A stretch of 25,678 nt of DNA, from NCBI GenBank assembly GCA_964459675.1, contig CAYWNP010000028.1, positions 1 through 25,678 on the forward strand. Reading direction: 5' to 3'. A model generated the notes under the pieces. The model was not told the DNA's origin and made no database searches. It saw nothing but the letters and a program-made list of their open reading frames with translations. Made by a program: the position numbers and the translations under genes. Numbering within the stretch: the stretch's first letter is position 1; every line of letters starts with the position of its first letter. Positions 16,201-23,495 of the stretch are shown piece after piece. Origin of the DNA: CAIZQW01 sp964459675. GTDB taxonomy: Bacteria; Verrucomicrobiota; Kiritimatiellia; RFP12; UBA1067.

Positions 16201-16228
16201 TAAAAACGTTTCAAAACTATATCATGTC
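16201..16228 (-). promoter_or_regulatory. Promoter and operator-like site of gldA
   Basis: On the minus strand GACATGATAT (16219-16228) runs into TATAGT (16216-16221), an extended -10 type box. Five bases further downstream lies AAACGTTT (16204-16211), a palindrome of the LacI-family operator kind. The GACATGATAT word is shared with the UroD-family promoter. The regulator is not in the window. Confidence 0.45.
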
Positions 16229-16238
16229 CCCCCGTTAT

Positions 16239-16271
16239 GAGGAAAGAAGAAAGAGGAAAGAGGGGGAAAGG
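16239..16271 (+). repeat. Homopurine tract between divergent promoters (family I)
   Basis: Thirty-three uninterrupted purines lie between the gldA promoter and the uvrA promoter. A 17-base word is shared exactly with the tract at 5642-5670. Confidence 0.7.
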
Positions 16272-16280
16272 TAATTCGCT

Positions 16281-16309
16281 TTGCGCCTTTGGGCCCCTTT
16301 TGATAAACT
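16281..16309 (+). promoter_or_regulatory. Promoter of uvrA
   Basis: TTGCGC (16281-16286), a 17-bp spacer and TAAACT (16304-16309), 23 bases before the start codon, with AAGGAAGAAG as ribosome binding site. No LexA-like box is visible. Confidence 0.55.
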
Positions 16310-16332
16310 ATTAAATCAAATTAAGGAAGAAG

Positions 16333-19137
16333 ATGTCCGATATTATTATTACAGGTGCGCGGCAGCATAATTTGAAGAATGTCAATGTGCGCATTCCGCG
16401 TGATTCTCTCACCGTCGTCACAGGACTCAGTGGCTCCGGAAAGTCCTCGCTTGCCTTTGATACGCTCTATGCCGAAGGCCAGCGCCGCTATGTGGAAAGC
16501 CTTTCAGCCTATGCCCGTCAATTTTTGGACCAGATGCAGAAGCCTGAGGTCGAGCACATCGAGGGACTCTCTCCTGCCATCGCCATTGAGCAACGGACCT
16601 CCGGCGGCAATCCGCGCTCAATCGTCGCCACAGTCACCGAGATTCACGATTATCTCCGTCTGCTCTATGGGAACATCGGCAAGGCCCACTGCCCGACCTG
16701 CGGAAAGCCAGTGCAAAAACAGAGCGCGGAAGAGATCGTTGAAAAGATTCTCACGTTGGCGACCGGGACCAAGATTATCCTGCTCGCCCCCCTGGTCCGT
16801 GGTAAAAAGGGCCGCCACGAGGATATCTTTGACCGTATCAAGCGGCAAGGCTTTGTCCGGATGCGCGTGGACGGCAAGATGCTCCCGATCGAGGAGATCC
16901 CCCAGCTCGACAAGAACAAAGCCCACACCATCGAGGCGGTTGTTGACCGTCTGGTGGCTGGCGAGGGCATCCGCAGGCGTCTGACCGATTCCGTCGAGCT
17001 GGCCCTTAAGCAGGGCGAGGGAACCCTTCGGCTCCTGACCATCGGAAAGGATGGCAAGGAAGAAGAGACGCTCTACTCAGAGAAGAATGCCTGCCCCGAC
17101 TGTTCCATCAGTTTTGAAGAACTCAAACCGCGCGCCTTCTCGTTTAACAGTCCGTATGGGGCCTGTCCGACCTGCTCCGGCCTGGGTGCACAGTGGATTT
17201 TCGATGAGGACTTGGTCATTCCCGACAAGACACTCCCGACGGGTGAAGCGATCAAAGCATGGCGTTGTGTCGGTCACCATGCCATCATCTATTACAAGTA
17301 TCTGCTGGAGGCCCTTGCCAAGCAATTTAAAATCAACCTGGATACGCCCTACGAAAAATTGCCGGCGAAGCATCGTCAACTCTTGATGTATGGTAGCGAT
17401 GTTCCGTTAGTCCTAGATTGGCGCAATGAAGACAAACCTTTTGAGGGCGTGCTCGCCAATCTCAAGCGCCGCCATGGGGAGGCGGAGTCGGATGAGATGC
17501 GCGAAAAACTGGCTCCCTTCATGAGCCGTCTGGTCTGCCCCTCTTGTCATGGCGCTCGGCTGCGTCCGGAATCGTGCGCCTGCACGGTCGGAGACCACTC
17601 CATTGTCACCGTGATGGACATGACCGTGCGCCAAAGCTTTGCCTTCTTTGAGAAGCTCACGCTTACACCTCAGGAGGAACATCAGGTCGCCGAGGTCTTG
17701 AAGGAGATCCGCAAACGGTTAAAGTTTCTCTCCGATGTCGGACTCGACTACCTCTCGCTTTCGCGTGAGAGCGCAACCCTCTCAGGCGGTGAGATGCAAC
17801 GCATCCGTCTAGCCACGCAAATTGGCTCAGGCCTCGTGGGCGTCCTCTATGTCATGGATGAGCCGACCATCGGTCTCCATCCCCGCGACAATGAGAGGCT
17901 TATCGAGATGTTGCATGCCTTGCAGAAGCGTGGCAATACCGTGGTGATTGTGGAACATGATGAAGAGATGATCCGGACAGCCGATTATATCATCGACCTC
18001 GGACCCGGTGCAGGCCGCCATGGAGGTGAAGTCGTCTATCAGGGCGATTTTAAGGGCTTGATGAAATCCAAGGTCTCGGAGACTGCAGCTTACCTCTCGG
18101 GACGCAAACGTATTGAGATTCCGAAAGATCGAGTCAAGCCTGGAAAGGCGCGCCTCAAGATTGTCGGCGCCGCGGAAAACAATCTTCAAAATATTAATGT
18201 AGAGATTCCCCTGGGCTGCTTCACCTGCGTGACGGGCGTGTCAGGCTCAGGGAAGTCCACACTCATCAGCGACATTCTGAAGCGCCAGCTCTTCAAACAC
18301 TTCTACAACTCCAAAGAGAAACCCGGCGCCTTCAAAAAGATTACAGGACTGGAACAGCTCGACAAGGTCATTGAGATTGACCAGAGCCCCATCGGACGCA
18401 CCCCGCGCAGCAATCCCGTGACGTATACGGGCGCCTTTACGGCGATTCGCGAAATCTTTGCCGCGACGACGGCTGCGAAGGTACGCGGCTATGGACCCGG
18501 ACGTTTCAGCTTCAATGTCAAAGGTGGTCGCTGTGAGGTCTGCCAAGGCGACGGCATGCGCTGTCTGGAAATGCACTTTTTGCCGGATGTCTATGTGACG
18601 TGCGAACAGTGCGGCGGACAACGCTACAACAAAGAGACCTTGGAGGTCCGTTACCGCGACAAGAACATTGCGGAAGTTTTGGATTTAACCGTGGATGACG
18701 CGCTTGAATTTTTCGCGCCGGTCCCCCTGGTTGCCAACAAACTCAAGACCCTCTCCCAAGTCGGGCTTGGCTACATCCATCTGGGACAGTCCTCCACCAC
18801 GCTCTCCGGGGGTGAGGCTCAACGGATTAAACTGGCGACCGAGCTCTCCAAACGCGCGACAGGCAAGACCCTCTACCTGCTGGATGAGCCCACCACGGGA
18901 CTCCACTTCGCGGATGTGCACAAATTATTGGAACTCCTGTTGCGGCTGCGCGCCTCAGGGAATACGGTTGTCGTGATTGAGCATAACCTCGATGTCATCA
19001 AATGTGCCGACTATATCATTGATCTCGGCCCGGGCGGCGGAGACGAAGGCGGTACGCTCGTCGCTGCCGGCACCCCCAAAGAGATCGCAGCCTGCGCCAC
19101 CTCACATACCGGACACTTTCTTAAGAAGTTGGTGTGA
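16333..19137 (+). CDS. uvrA: Excinuclease ABC subunit A
   Basis: A 934-residue UvrA, the damage-scanning ATPase of nucleotide excision repair, which loads UvrB on lesions. Both ABC modules are intact. The first has Walker A GLSGSGKSS (residues 31-39), signature LSGGEMQRI and Walker B VLYVMDEPTIGLHPRDN. The second has Walker A GVSGSGKST (K641), signature LSGGEAQRI and YLLDEPTTGLHFADV. Zinc-binding pairs are present: CPTCGKP in the first third, CPDC and CPTC around residues 255-280, and CEVCQGDG with CEQCGGQRYN in the second module. The UvrB-binding region follows EHIEGLSPAIAIEQ. The length is normal. It is transcribed alone from its own promoter, divergent from gldA. No neighbouring uvrB or uvrC is present. 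Confidence 0.98.
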   Translation: MSDIIITGARQHNLKNVNVRIPRDSLTVVTGLSGSGKSSLAFDTLYAEGQRRYVESLSAYARQFLDQMQKPEVEHIEGLSPAIAIEQRTSGGNPRSIVATVTEIHDYLRLLYGNIGKAHCPTCGKPVQKQSAEEIVEKILTLATGTKIILLAPLVRGKKGRHEDIFDRIKRQGFVRMRVDGKMLPIEEIPQLDKNKAHTIEAVVDRLVAGEGIRRRLTDSVELALKQGEGTLRLLTIGKDGKEEETLYSEKNACPDCSISFEELKPRAFSFNSPYGACPTCSGLGAQWIFDEDLVIPDKTLPTGEAIKAWRCVGHHAIIYYKYLLEALAKQFKINLDTPYEKLPAKHRQLLMYGSDVPLVLDWRNEDKPFEGVLANLKRRHGEAESDEMREKLAPFMSRLVCPSCHGARLRPESCACTVGDHSIVTVMDMTVRQSFAFFEKLTLTPQEEHQVAEVLKEIRKRLKFLSDVGLDYLSLSRESATLSGGEMQRIRLATQIGSGLVGVLYVMDEPTIGLHPRDNERLIEMLHALQKRGNTVVIVEHDEEMIRTADYIIDLGPGAGRHGGEVVYQGDFKGLMKSKVSETAAYLSGRKRIEIPKDRVKPGKARLKIVGAAENNLQNINVEIPLGCFTCVTGVSGSGKSTLISDILKRQLFKHFYNSKEKPGAFKKITGLEQLDKVIEIDQSPIGRTPRSNPVTYTGAFTAIREIFAATTAAKVRGYGPGRFSFNVKGGRCEVCQGDGMRCLEMHFLPDVYVTCEQCGGQRYNKETLEVRYRDKNIAEVLDLTVDDALEFFAPVPLVANKLKTLSQVGLGYIHLGQSSTTLSGGEAQRIKLATELSKRATGKTLYLLDEPTTGLHFADVHKLLELLLRLRASGNTVVVIEHNLDVIKCADYIIDLGPGGGDEGGTLVAAGTPKEIAACATSHTGHFLKKLV

Positions 19138-19145
19138 GAAGTCAG

Positions 19146-19216
19146 AATGCGCGAATGCGTAAATGCTATACTTGCCATACATGCTATACATGCCATGAGC
19201 TATACATGCTATCAAC
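19146..19216 (+). repeat. Decayed relative of the 34-bp tandem array, with family G
   Basis: After a short GAATGCGCGAATGCG stretch, about six diverged copies of the nonamer type CTATACATG/CCATACATG follow (19164-19216). The words GCTATAC, CATACATGC and CCAT are shared with the array at 5763-5892. It begins 27 bp after the uvrA stop codon. No terminator is visible. Confidence 0.7.
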
Positions 19217-19232
19217 TAATCTATCGCGTTGC

Positions 19233-19261
19233 TTGCAAAGACCTGCCACTTTTGAGATAAT
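19233..19261 (+). promoter_or_regulatory. Promoter of galE
   Basis: TTGCAA (19233-19238), a 17-bp spacer and GATAAT (19256-19261), 27 bases before the chosen start. It is the best sigma-70-like match in the window. Confidence 0.6.
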
Positions 19262-19277
19262 TAAAGCTCACTTTTTT

Positions 19278-19282
19278 AAGGA
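19278..19282 (+). promoter_or_regulatory. Ribosome binding site deciding the galE start
   Basis: AAGGA six bases before the ATG at 19289. It touches the ATG at 19283, which rules against that upstream start. Confidence 0.65.
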
Positions 19283-19288
19283 ATGAAA

Positions 19289-20308
19289 ATGAAAGTACTT
19301 GTTACCGGTGGAGCAGGATATATTGGAAGCCATACATGCTTGGAGCTATTGCTTGCAGGTCATCAGGTTGTGGTTGTGGACAATTTGTGCAACAGTTCTG
19401 AAACCAGTTTAAGACGTGTGATGGCACTCGCCAACAAAACGCTCTCCTTCTACAACGTCGACATCCGTGATCGTGCCGCTTTAGATGCTGTATTCGAAAA
19501 AGAAGGGGCGATTGATGCGGTCATCCACTTTGCCGCATTGAAAGCTGTAGGCGAGTCGACCCGGCTCCCGCTCAAGTATTATGAGAATAATATTATCGGA
19601 ACCCTTCAGCTCTGCGAAGTCATGGAGGCGAATCACTGTCACAACATCGTCTTCAGTTCCTCCGCGACGGTCTATGGCGACCCGAGCGCTGTGCCGATCC
19701 GCGAGGATTTCCCGACCCCGGGCGCGACAAACCCCTATGGCTGGACCAAGCTGATGATGGAGCAGATCTTCCGTGATCTTCAGAAGTCGAAGCCCGTCTG
19801 GAACATTATTTTACTCCGCTATTTCAATCCGATCGGCGCCCATCCGAGTGGCCAGATCGGCGAGGATCCGGCGGGCATTCCCAACAACCTCCTTCCTTTC
19901 GTCGCGCAAGTCGCTGTCGGGCGCCATCCCAGCCTGAACATCTATGGGAACGATTATCCCACGCCGGACGGCACAGGGGTGCGGGACTATATCCATGTCG
20001 TTGATCTTGCAATCGGCCACTTGAAGGCGCTGGATAAGCTGGCTACACATCCAGGCTTGGCCGTCTACAATCTCGGGACGGGGAAGGGCTACAGCGTCCT
20101 CGACGTGGTAAAAGCGTTTGAAGCAGCCTCCGGTCGCAAGGTCCCCTACGCGATTCACCCGAGGCGTCCCGGCGATATCTCCGAATGCTGGGCTGATCCG
20201 GCAAAGGCCAAGAATGAACTGGGCTGGGTTGCGACACGCGATCTCAAGACCATGTGCGAAGACACGTGGCGCTGGCAATCCCAGAATCCCAAGGGGTATT
20301 CGGCTTAG
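19289..20308 (+). CDS. galE: UDP-glucose 4-epimerase
   Basis: A 339-residue NAD-dependent short-chain dehydrogenase/reductase of the extended type, interconverting UDP-glucose and UDP-galactose. The Rossmann motif GGAGYIG is at residues 7-13. The catalytic S124/S125 (SSSATVYGD) and Y150-x3-K154 (YGWTK) are present. GalE family stretches include LRYFNPIGAHPSGQIGEDP, YGNDYPTPDGTGVRDYIHV and the final PRRPGDISECWADP. The length is close to E. coli GalE (338). I chose the ATG at 19289 over the one at 19283 because AAGGA is then six bases away and MKVLVTGGAGYIGSH is the usual N-terminus. It is transcribed alone, with a repeat-filled spacer behind it. It supplies sugar nucleotides for galactose use or for envelope polysaccharide. 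Confidence 0.95.
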   Translation: MKVLVTGGAGYIGSHTCLELLLAGHQVVVVDNLCNSSETSLRRVMALANKTLSFYNVDIRDRAALDAVFEKEGAIDAVIHFAALKAVGESTRLPLKYYENNIIGTLQLCEVMEANHCHNIVFSSSATVYGDPSAVPIREDFPTPGATNPYGWTKLMMEQIFRDLQKSKPVWNIILLRYFNPIGAHPSGQIGEDPAGIPNNLLPFVAQVAVGRHPSLNIYGNDYPTPDGTGVRDYIHVVDLAIGHLKALDKLATHPGLAVYNLGTGKGYSVLDVVKAFEAASGRKVPYAIHPRRPGDISECWADPAKAKNELGWVATRDLKTMCEDTWRWQSQNPKGYSA

Positions 20309-20328
20309 GGATGACGGATGATCTTTTC

Positions 20329-20436
20329 GACAGGATTAAAAGGATTAAAAGGATTTTCGACAGCTTTGCTTCGGCGAGAATAAATCAAAAGATTGCTGTT
20401 TTGAATTCCAATCCTCAAAATCATGTAAATCCTGTC
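20329..20436 (-). repeat. Dispersed element family B, copy 2
   Basis: A 108-bp element, inverted relative to copy 1 (1729-1829). The shared parts are GACAGGATT ends, the core CGCCGAAGC-A/G-AAGCTGTCG and the AAATCCT tail. The middle is diverged. It occupies much of the 258-base spacer between galE and glgP. Confidence 0.75.
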
Positions 20437-20566
20437 AGAAAAATAACGCTGTTCTGCTGTGTTTACGCGTGACGGACACCCCTCTAATTTAGTAAGATAT
20501 CTAAAATTTTGTTCTCGCCCGGAATGAAGCAGAGGGAGATGTGAGTGATGTGACTGAAAGGACCCT

Positions 20567-23038
20567 ATGGAAAAGCAAGAAGTGAAGCGGAAGACTCGGG
20601 GAAGACGCGTTGAAATCAGTGTTGAATCCCTGAAGCAAGATTTTGAACGTCATCTTCGGTATACTCTTGCCAAGGCGGAAGACAATGCCACGGAACGTGA
20701 CCGTTATACCGCGTTCGCACTCTGCGTCCGCGATCGTATCGTCGAACGGTGGATTGAGACGCAGGCGAAGTACCGTAACGACAATGTCAAACGGGTCTAC
20801 TATCTCTCCCTTGAATTTTTAATCGGACGACTCCTCGGCAACAACGTCATCAACCTGAAGATGGATCCTATTTGCCGTGAGGCGCTGGAGGAAGATGACA
20901 TTGATTGGCACACACTCCGTGATTTTGAGGTGGATGCTGGCCTTGGAAATGGTGGCCTTGGACGTTTAGCCGCGTGCTTTTTAGATTCCCTCTCCACGCT
21001 GGAACTGCCCGGCATGGGCTATGGCATCCGTTATGACTATGGGATCTTCCGTCAGAAGATTGTGGATGGACAGCAGATGGAAGAGCCAGATCATTGGCTT
21101 AAGGATGGTTATCCTTGGGAAATTGCACGCCCTGAACACACGCAGACCGTTCATTTCGGCGGGCGTGTCACGTGCTCGTCGTCTGGTCATCGCGCCGAAT
21201 GGACATGGGTAGAAACCGAGCGCGTTCTCGGTGTTCCCTACGACCTGCCTGTGGTGGGTTACAGCAACTCTGTGAACACCCTCCGCCTCTGGTCTGCGAA
21301 GGCGGATGACGAGTTCCGTCTCGATGAATTTAACAAAGGGTCTTATGTTGACGCTGTGCAGCACAAGGTCCTTGCAGAGAACCTGACCAAGGTTCTCTAT
21401 CCAAACGACAATGTTCTTGCGGGCAAAGAGCTTCGTCTTCGTCAACAGTACTTCTTTGTCTCCTGTTCACTCCAAGACATTCTGCGCCGTTTCCGTTTGA
21501 CCAACAAGGATTGGACAACGCTTCCTCAAAAGGCCTTTATTCATCTCAATGAAACGCATCCAGCGCTCATCATCCCCGAGCTGATGAGACTGCTTGTGGA
21601 CCATGAAGGCATTGACTGGGACACAGCCTGGGACATCACCCGGACCTCGACGGGCTACACGAACCACACGATTCTGCCAGAAGCGCTTGAGACCTGGAGT
21701 GTCTCCTTGATGGAACGCCTCCTGCCGCGTCATATGCAGATCATTTACGAGATCAACTCGCGCTTCCTGCGACAAGTCGCCTCCCTCTTTCCGGATGATA
21801 TGGAGCGCCTGACCCGCATGAGTATTATTGAAGAGCATGGTGGACGTAAAGTGCGAATGGCGAATCTTGCCATAATTGGGTCCAGTGCAGTCAATGGCGT
21901 GGCCGCCCTACACACCGAGATCCTAAAGAAGAGCCTCTTCAAGGATTTCTACGAAATGTATCCCACGCATTTCAGCAACAAAACAAACGGCATCACTCAG
22001 CGTCGTTGGTTGCTCAAGGCCAATCCGAAACTGGCCGCCCTCTGTACTGAAGCGCTCGGCCCGAAGTGGATCAAGGATCTTGATGCGCTGCGCGGACTTG
22101 AAAAGTTTGCGACGGACCGGAGCTTCCTCTCCCAGTTCCGCAAGATCAAACAGGCGAACAAGGATAATCTTTCCAATTACATCTTTAACCAGTTAGGGAT
22201 ACACGTCTCCCCTGACTCGATCTTTGATGTTCAGGTGAAACGACTACACGAATACAAGCGTCAACTCTTGCTCGTGCTCTACATCATCATTCTTTATAAC
22301 CGCATGATTAGCAATCCGAATGAAGACATCCATCCGAGAACCTTTATCTTCGCGGCCAAGGCTGCACCGGGGTACTGGATGGCGAAGCTCATCATTCGGC
22401 TCATCCATGGTGTGGCTGAAGTCGTCAATTCGAGCCCACGCGTCAAGGACCGACTGAAGGTCGTCTTCCTCCCGGATTACCGAGTCTCGCTCGCGGAACG
22501 AATTATCCCCGCGGCAAATATCAGCGAGCAGATCTCGTTGGCAGGGACTGAGGCCTCGGGTACGGGCAATATGAAGCTGATGCTGAATGGTGCTCTGACT
22601 CTTGGAACCATGGACGGTGCCAATGTCGAAATCTTTGAAGAGGTTGGCGAGGATAACATCTTCATCTTCGGATTGCGGACGGATGAGGTTGCTCAATTGC
22701 GGCCGACGTACAATTCGCGTGAAATCTACGAGAACGATCCTGAGATCAAGCGTGCAATCAGCATGATTCGCCGAAATGTCTTCTCGCTGATGAATCCCGG
22801 CATCTTTGATCCGATCATTCGAAACCTCTTGGATTTCAATGACCATTACATGCTCTTAGCGGACTTGCGGGGTTATATCGAGGCGCAGGACAAGATTGAC
22901 AAGCTCTACCGCCAACCTTACAAATGGGATGGAAAGGCGCTGATGAATGTCGCGCGTTCCGGTAAGTTCTCCTCAGATCGCACGATCATGGAGTATGCTA
23001 AGGAAATCTGGCATATTGATCCTGTCACCATCAGTTAG
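20567..23038 (+). CDS. glgP: Glycogen (maltodextrin) phosphorylase
   Basis: An 823-residue PLP-dependent alpha-glucan phosphorylase that releases glucose 1-phosphate from glycogen or maltodextrin. The conserved blocks are all there: YYLSLEFLIGRLLGNN near residue 85, DAGLGNGGLGRLAACFLDS near 125, GYGIRYDYGIF, FIHLNETHPAL near 325, TNGITQRRWL near 475, and the PLP-lysine block EASGTGNMKLMLNGALTLGT, with K670 as the cofactor lysine. The length is normal for bacterial GlgP. The eukaryotic N-terminal regulatory phosphorylation site is absent. AAAGGA precedes the start. It opens a plus-strand run glgP-dut-recD2 with 8-bp and 20-bp gaps, so the three are probably cotranscribed. No glycogen synthase gene is near. 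Confidence 0.96.
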   Translation: MEKQEVKRKTRGRRVEISVESLKQDFERHLRYTLAKAEDNATERDRYTAFALCVRDRIVERWIETQAKYRNDNVKRVYYLSLEFLIGRLLGNNVINLKMDPICREALEEDDIDWHTLRDFEVDAGLGNGGLGRLAACFLDSLSTLELPGMGYGIRYDYGIFRQKIVDGQQMEEPDHWLKDGYPWEIARPEHTQTVHFGGRVTCSSSGHRAEWTWVETERVLGVPYDLPVVGYSNSVNTLRLWSAKADDEFRLDEFNKGSYVDAVQHKVLAENLTKVLYPNDNVLAGKELRLRQQYFFVSCSLQDILRRFRLTNKDWTTLPQKAFIHLNETHPALIIPELMRLLVDHEGIDWDTAWDITRTSTGYTNHTILPEALETWSVSLMERLLPRHMQIIYEINSRFLRQVASLFPDDMERLTRMSIIEEHGGRKVRMANLAIIGSSAVNGVAALHTEILKKSLFKDFYEMYPTHFSNKTNGITQRRWLLKANPKLAALCTEALGPKWIKDLDALRGLEKFATDRSFLSQFRKIKQANKDNLSNYIFNQLGIHVSPDSIFDVQVKRLHEYKRQLLLVLYIIILYNRMISNPNEDIHPRTFIFAAKAAPGYWMAKLIIRLIHGVAEVVNSSPRVKDRLKVVFLPDYRVSLAERIIPAANISEQISLAGTEASGTGNMKLMLNGALTLGTMDGANVEIFEEVGEDNIFIFGLRTDEVAQLRPTYNSREIYENDPEIKRAISMIRRNVFSLMNPGIFDPIIRNLLDFNDHYMLLADLRGYIEAQDKIDKLYRQPYKWDGKALMNVARSGKFSSDRTIMEYAKEIWHIDPVTIS

Positions 23039-23046
23039 GCTACACG

Positions 23047-23475
23047 ATGACTGTCAAATTCAAGAAGACTCATCCTCAAGCGACCATCCCCTCCTACGCC
23101 CATCCAGGCGATGCGGGGATGGACGTCTGTTCTTGCGCAATGCTGACCCTTCAACCTGGCGCACGCGCACTCGTGCCGACGGGCCTTATCATGGAACTCC
23201 CCAAAGGGACCGAGGCGCAGATGCGTCCCCGGAGCGGCTTGGCCCTCAAGTACGGGATCTCGCTTCCCAATACGCCAGGGACTATTGACGAAGGCTATCG
23301 CGGCGAATTGGGTATCATACTAATCAACCTTGGCACCGAGCCCTTTGAGATCCTTCCGGGCATGCGGATCGCCCAAATGGTGATTGCGCCCGTGTTGCAC
23401 GTAGTTGTCGAGGAAGTCACAGACGTCACGGACACCGCCCGCGGCGTAGGCGGCTTCGGCTCCACCGGCGTATAA
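23047..23475 (+). CDS. dut: Deoxyuridine 5'-triphosphate nucleotidohydrolase
   Basis: A 142-residue trimeric dUTPase that hydrolyses dUTP to dUMP and pyrophosphate, keeping uracil out of DNA. All five family motifs are present: PGDAGMDVCS, RPRSGLALKYGI, GTIDEGYRGELGIILIN, RIAQMVI and the C-terminal arm RGVGGFGSTG. The length is normal. It starts 8 bp after the glgP stop codon without a strong Shine-Dalgarno sequence, so translation may depend on coupling. A metabolic link to glgP is not obvious; the pairing with recD2 and the EndoQ-like gene elsewhere in the window fits genome maintenance. Confidence 0.97.
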   Translation: MTVKFKKTHPQATIPSYAHPGDAGMDVCSCAMLTLQPGARALVPTGLIMELPKGTEAQMRPRSGLALKYGISLPNTPGTIDEGYRGELGIILINLGTEPFEILPGMRIAQMVIAPVLHVVVEEVTDVTDTARGVGGFGSTGV

Positions 23476-23495
23476 GTGCCGGACGGTCTTTACAC

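Noticed and set aside
20393..20421. Promoter-like TTGCTG-N17-CAAAAT before glgP
   Set aside because: It lies inside the family B repeat, 145 bases from the start, and the -10 is poor. I cannot separate it from chance.
22244..22846. A 200-codon open frame opposite glgP
   Set aside because: It lies entirely inside the conserved glgP coding region, on the other strand.
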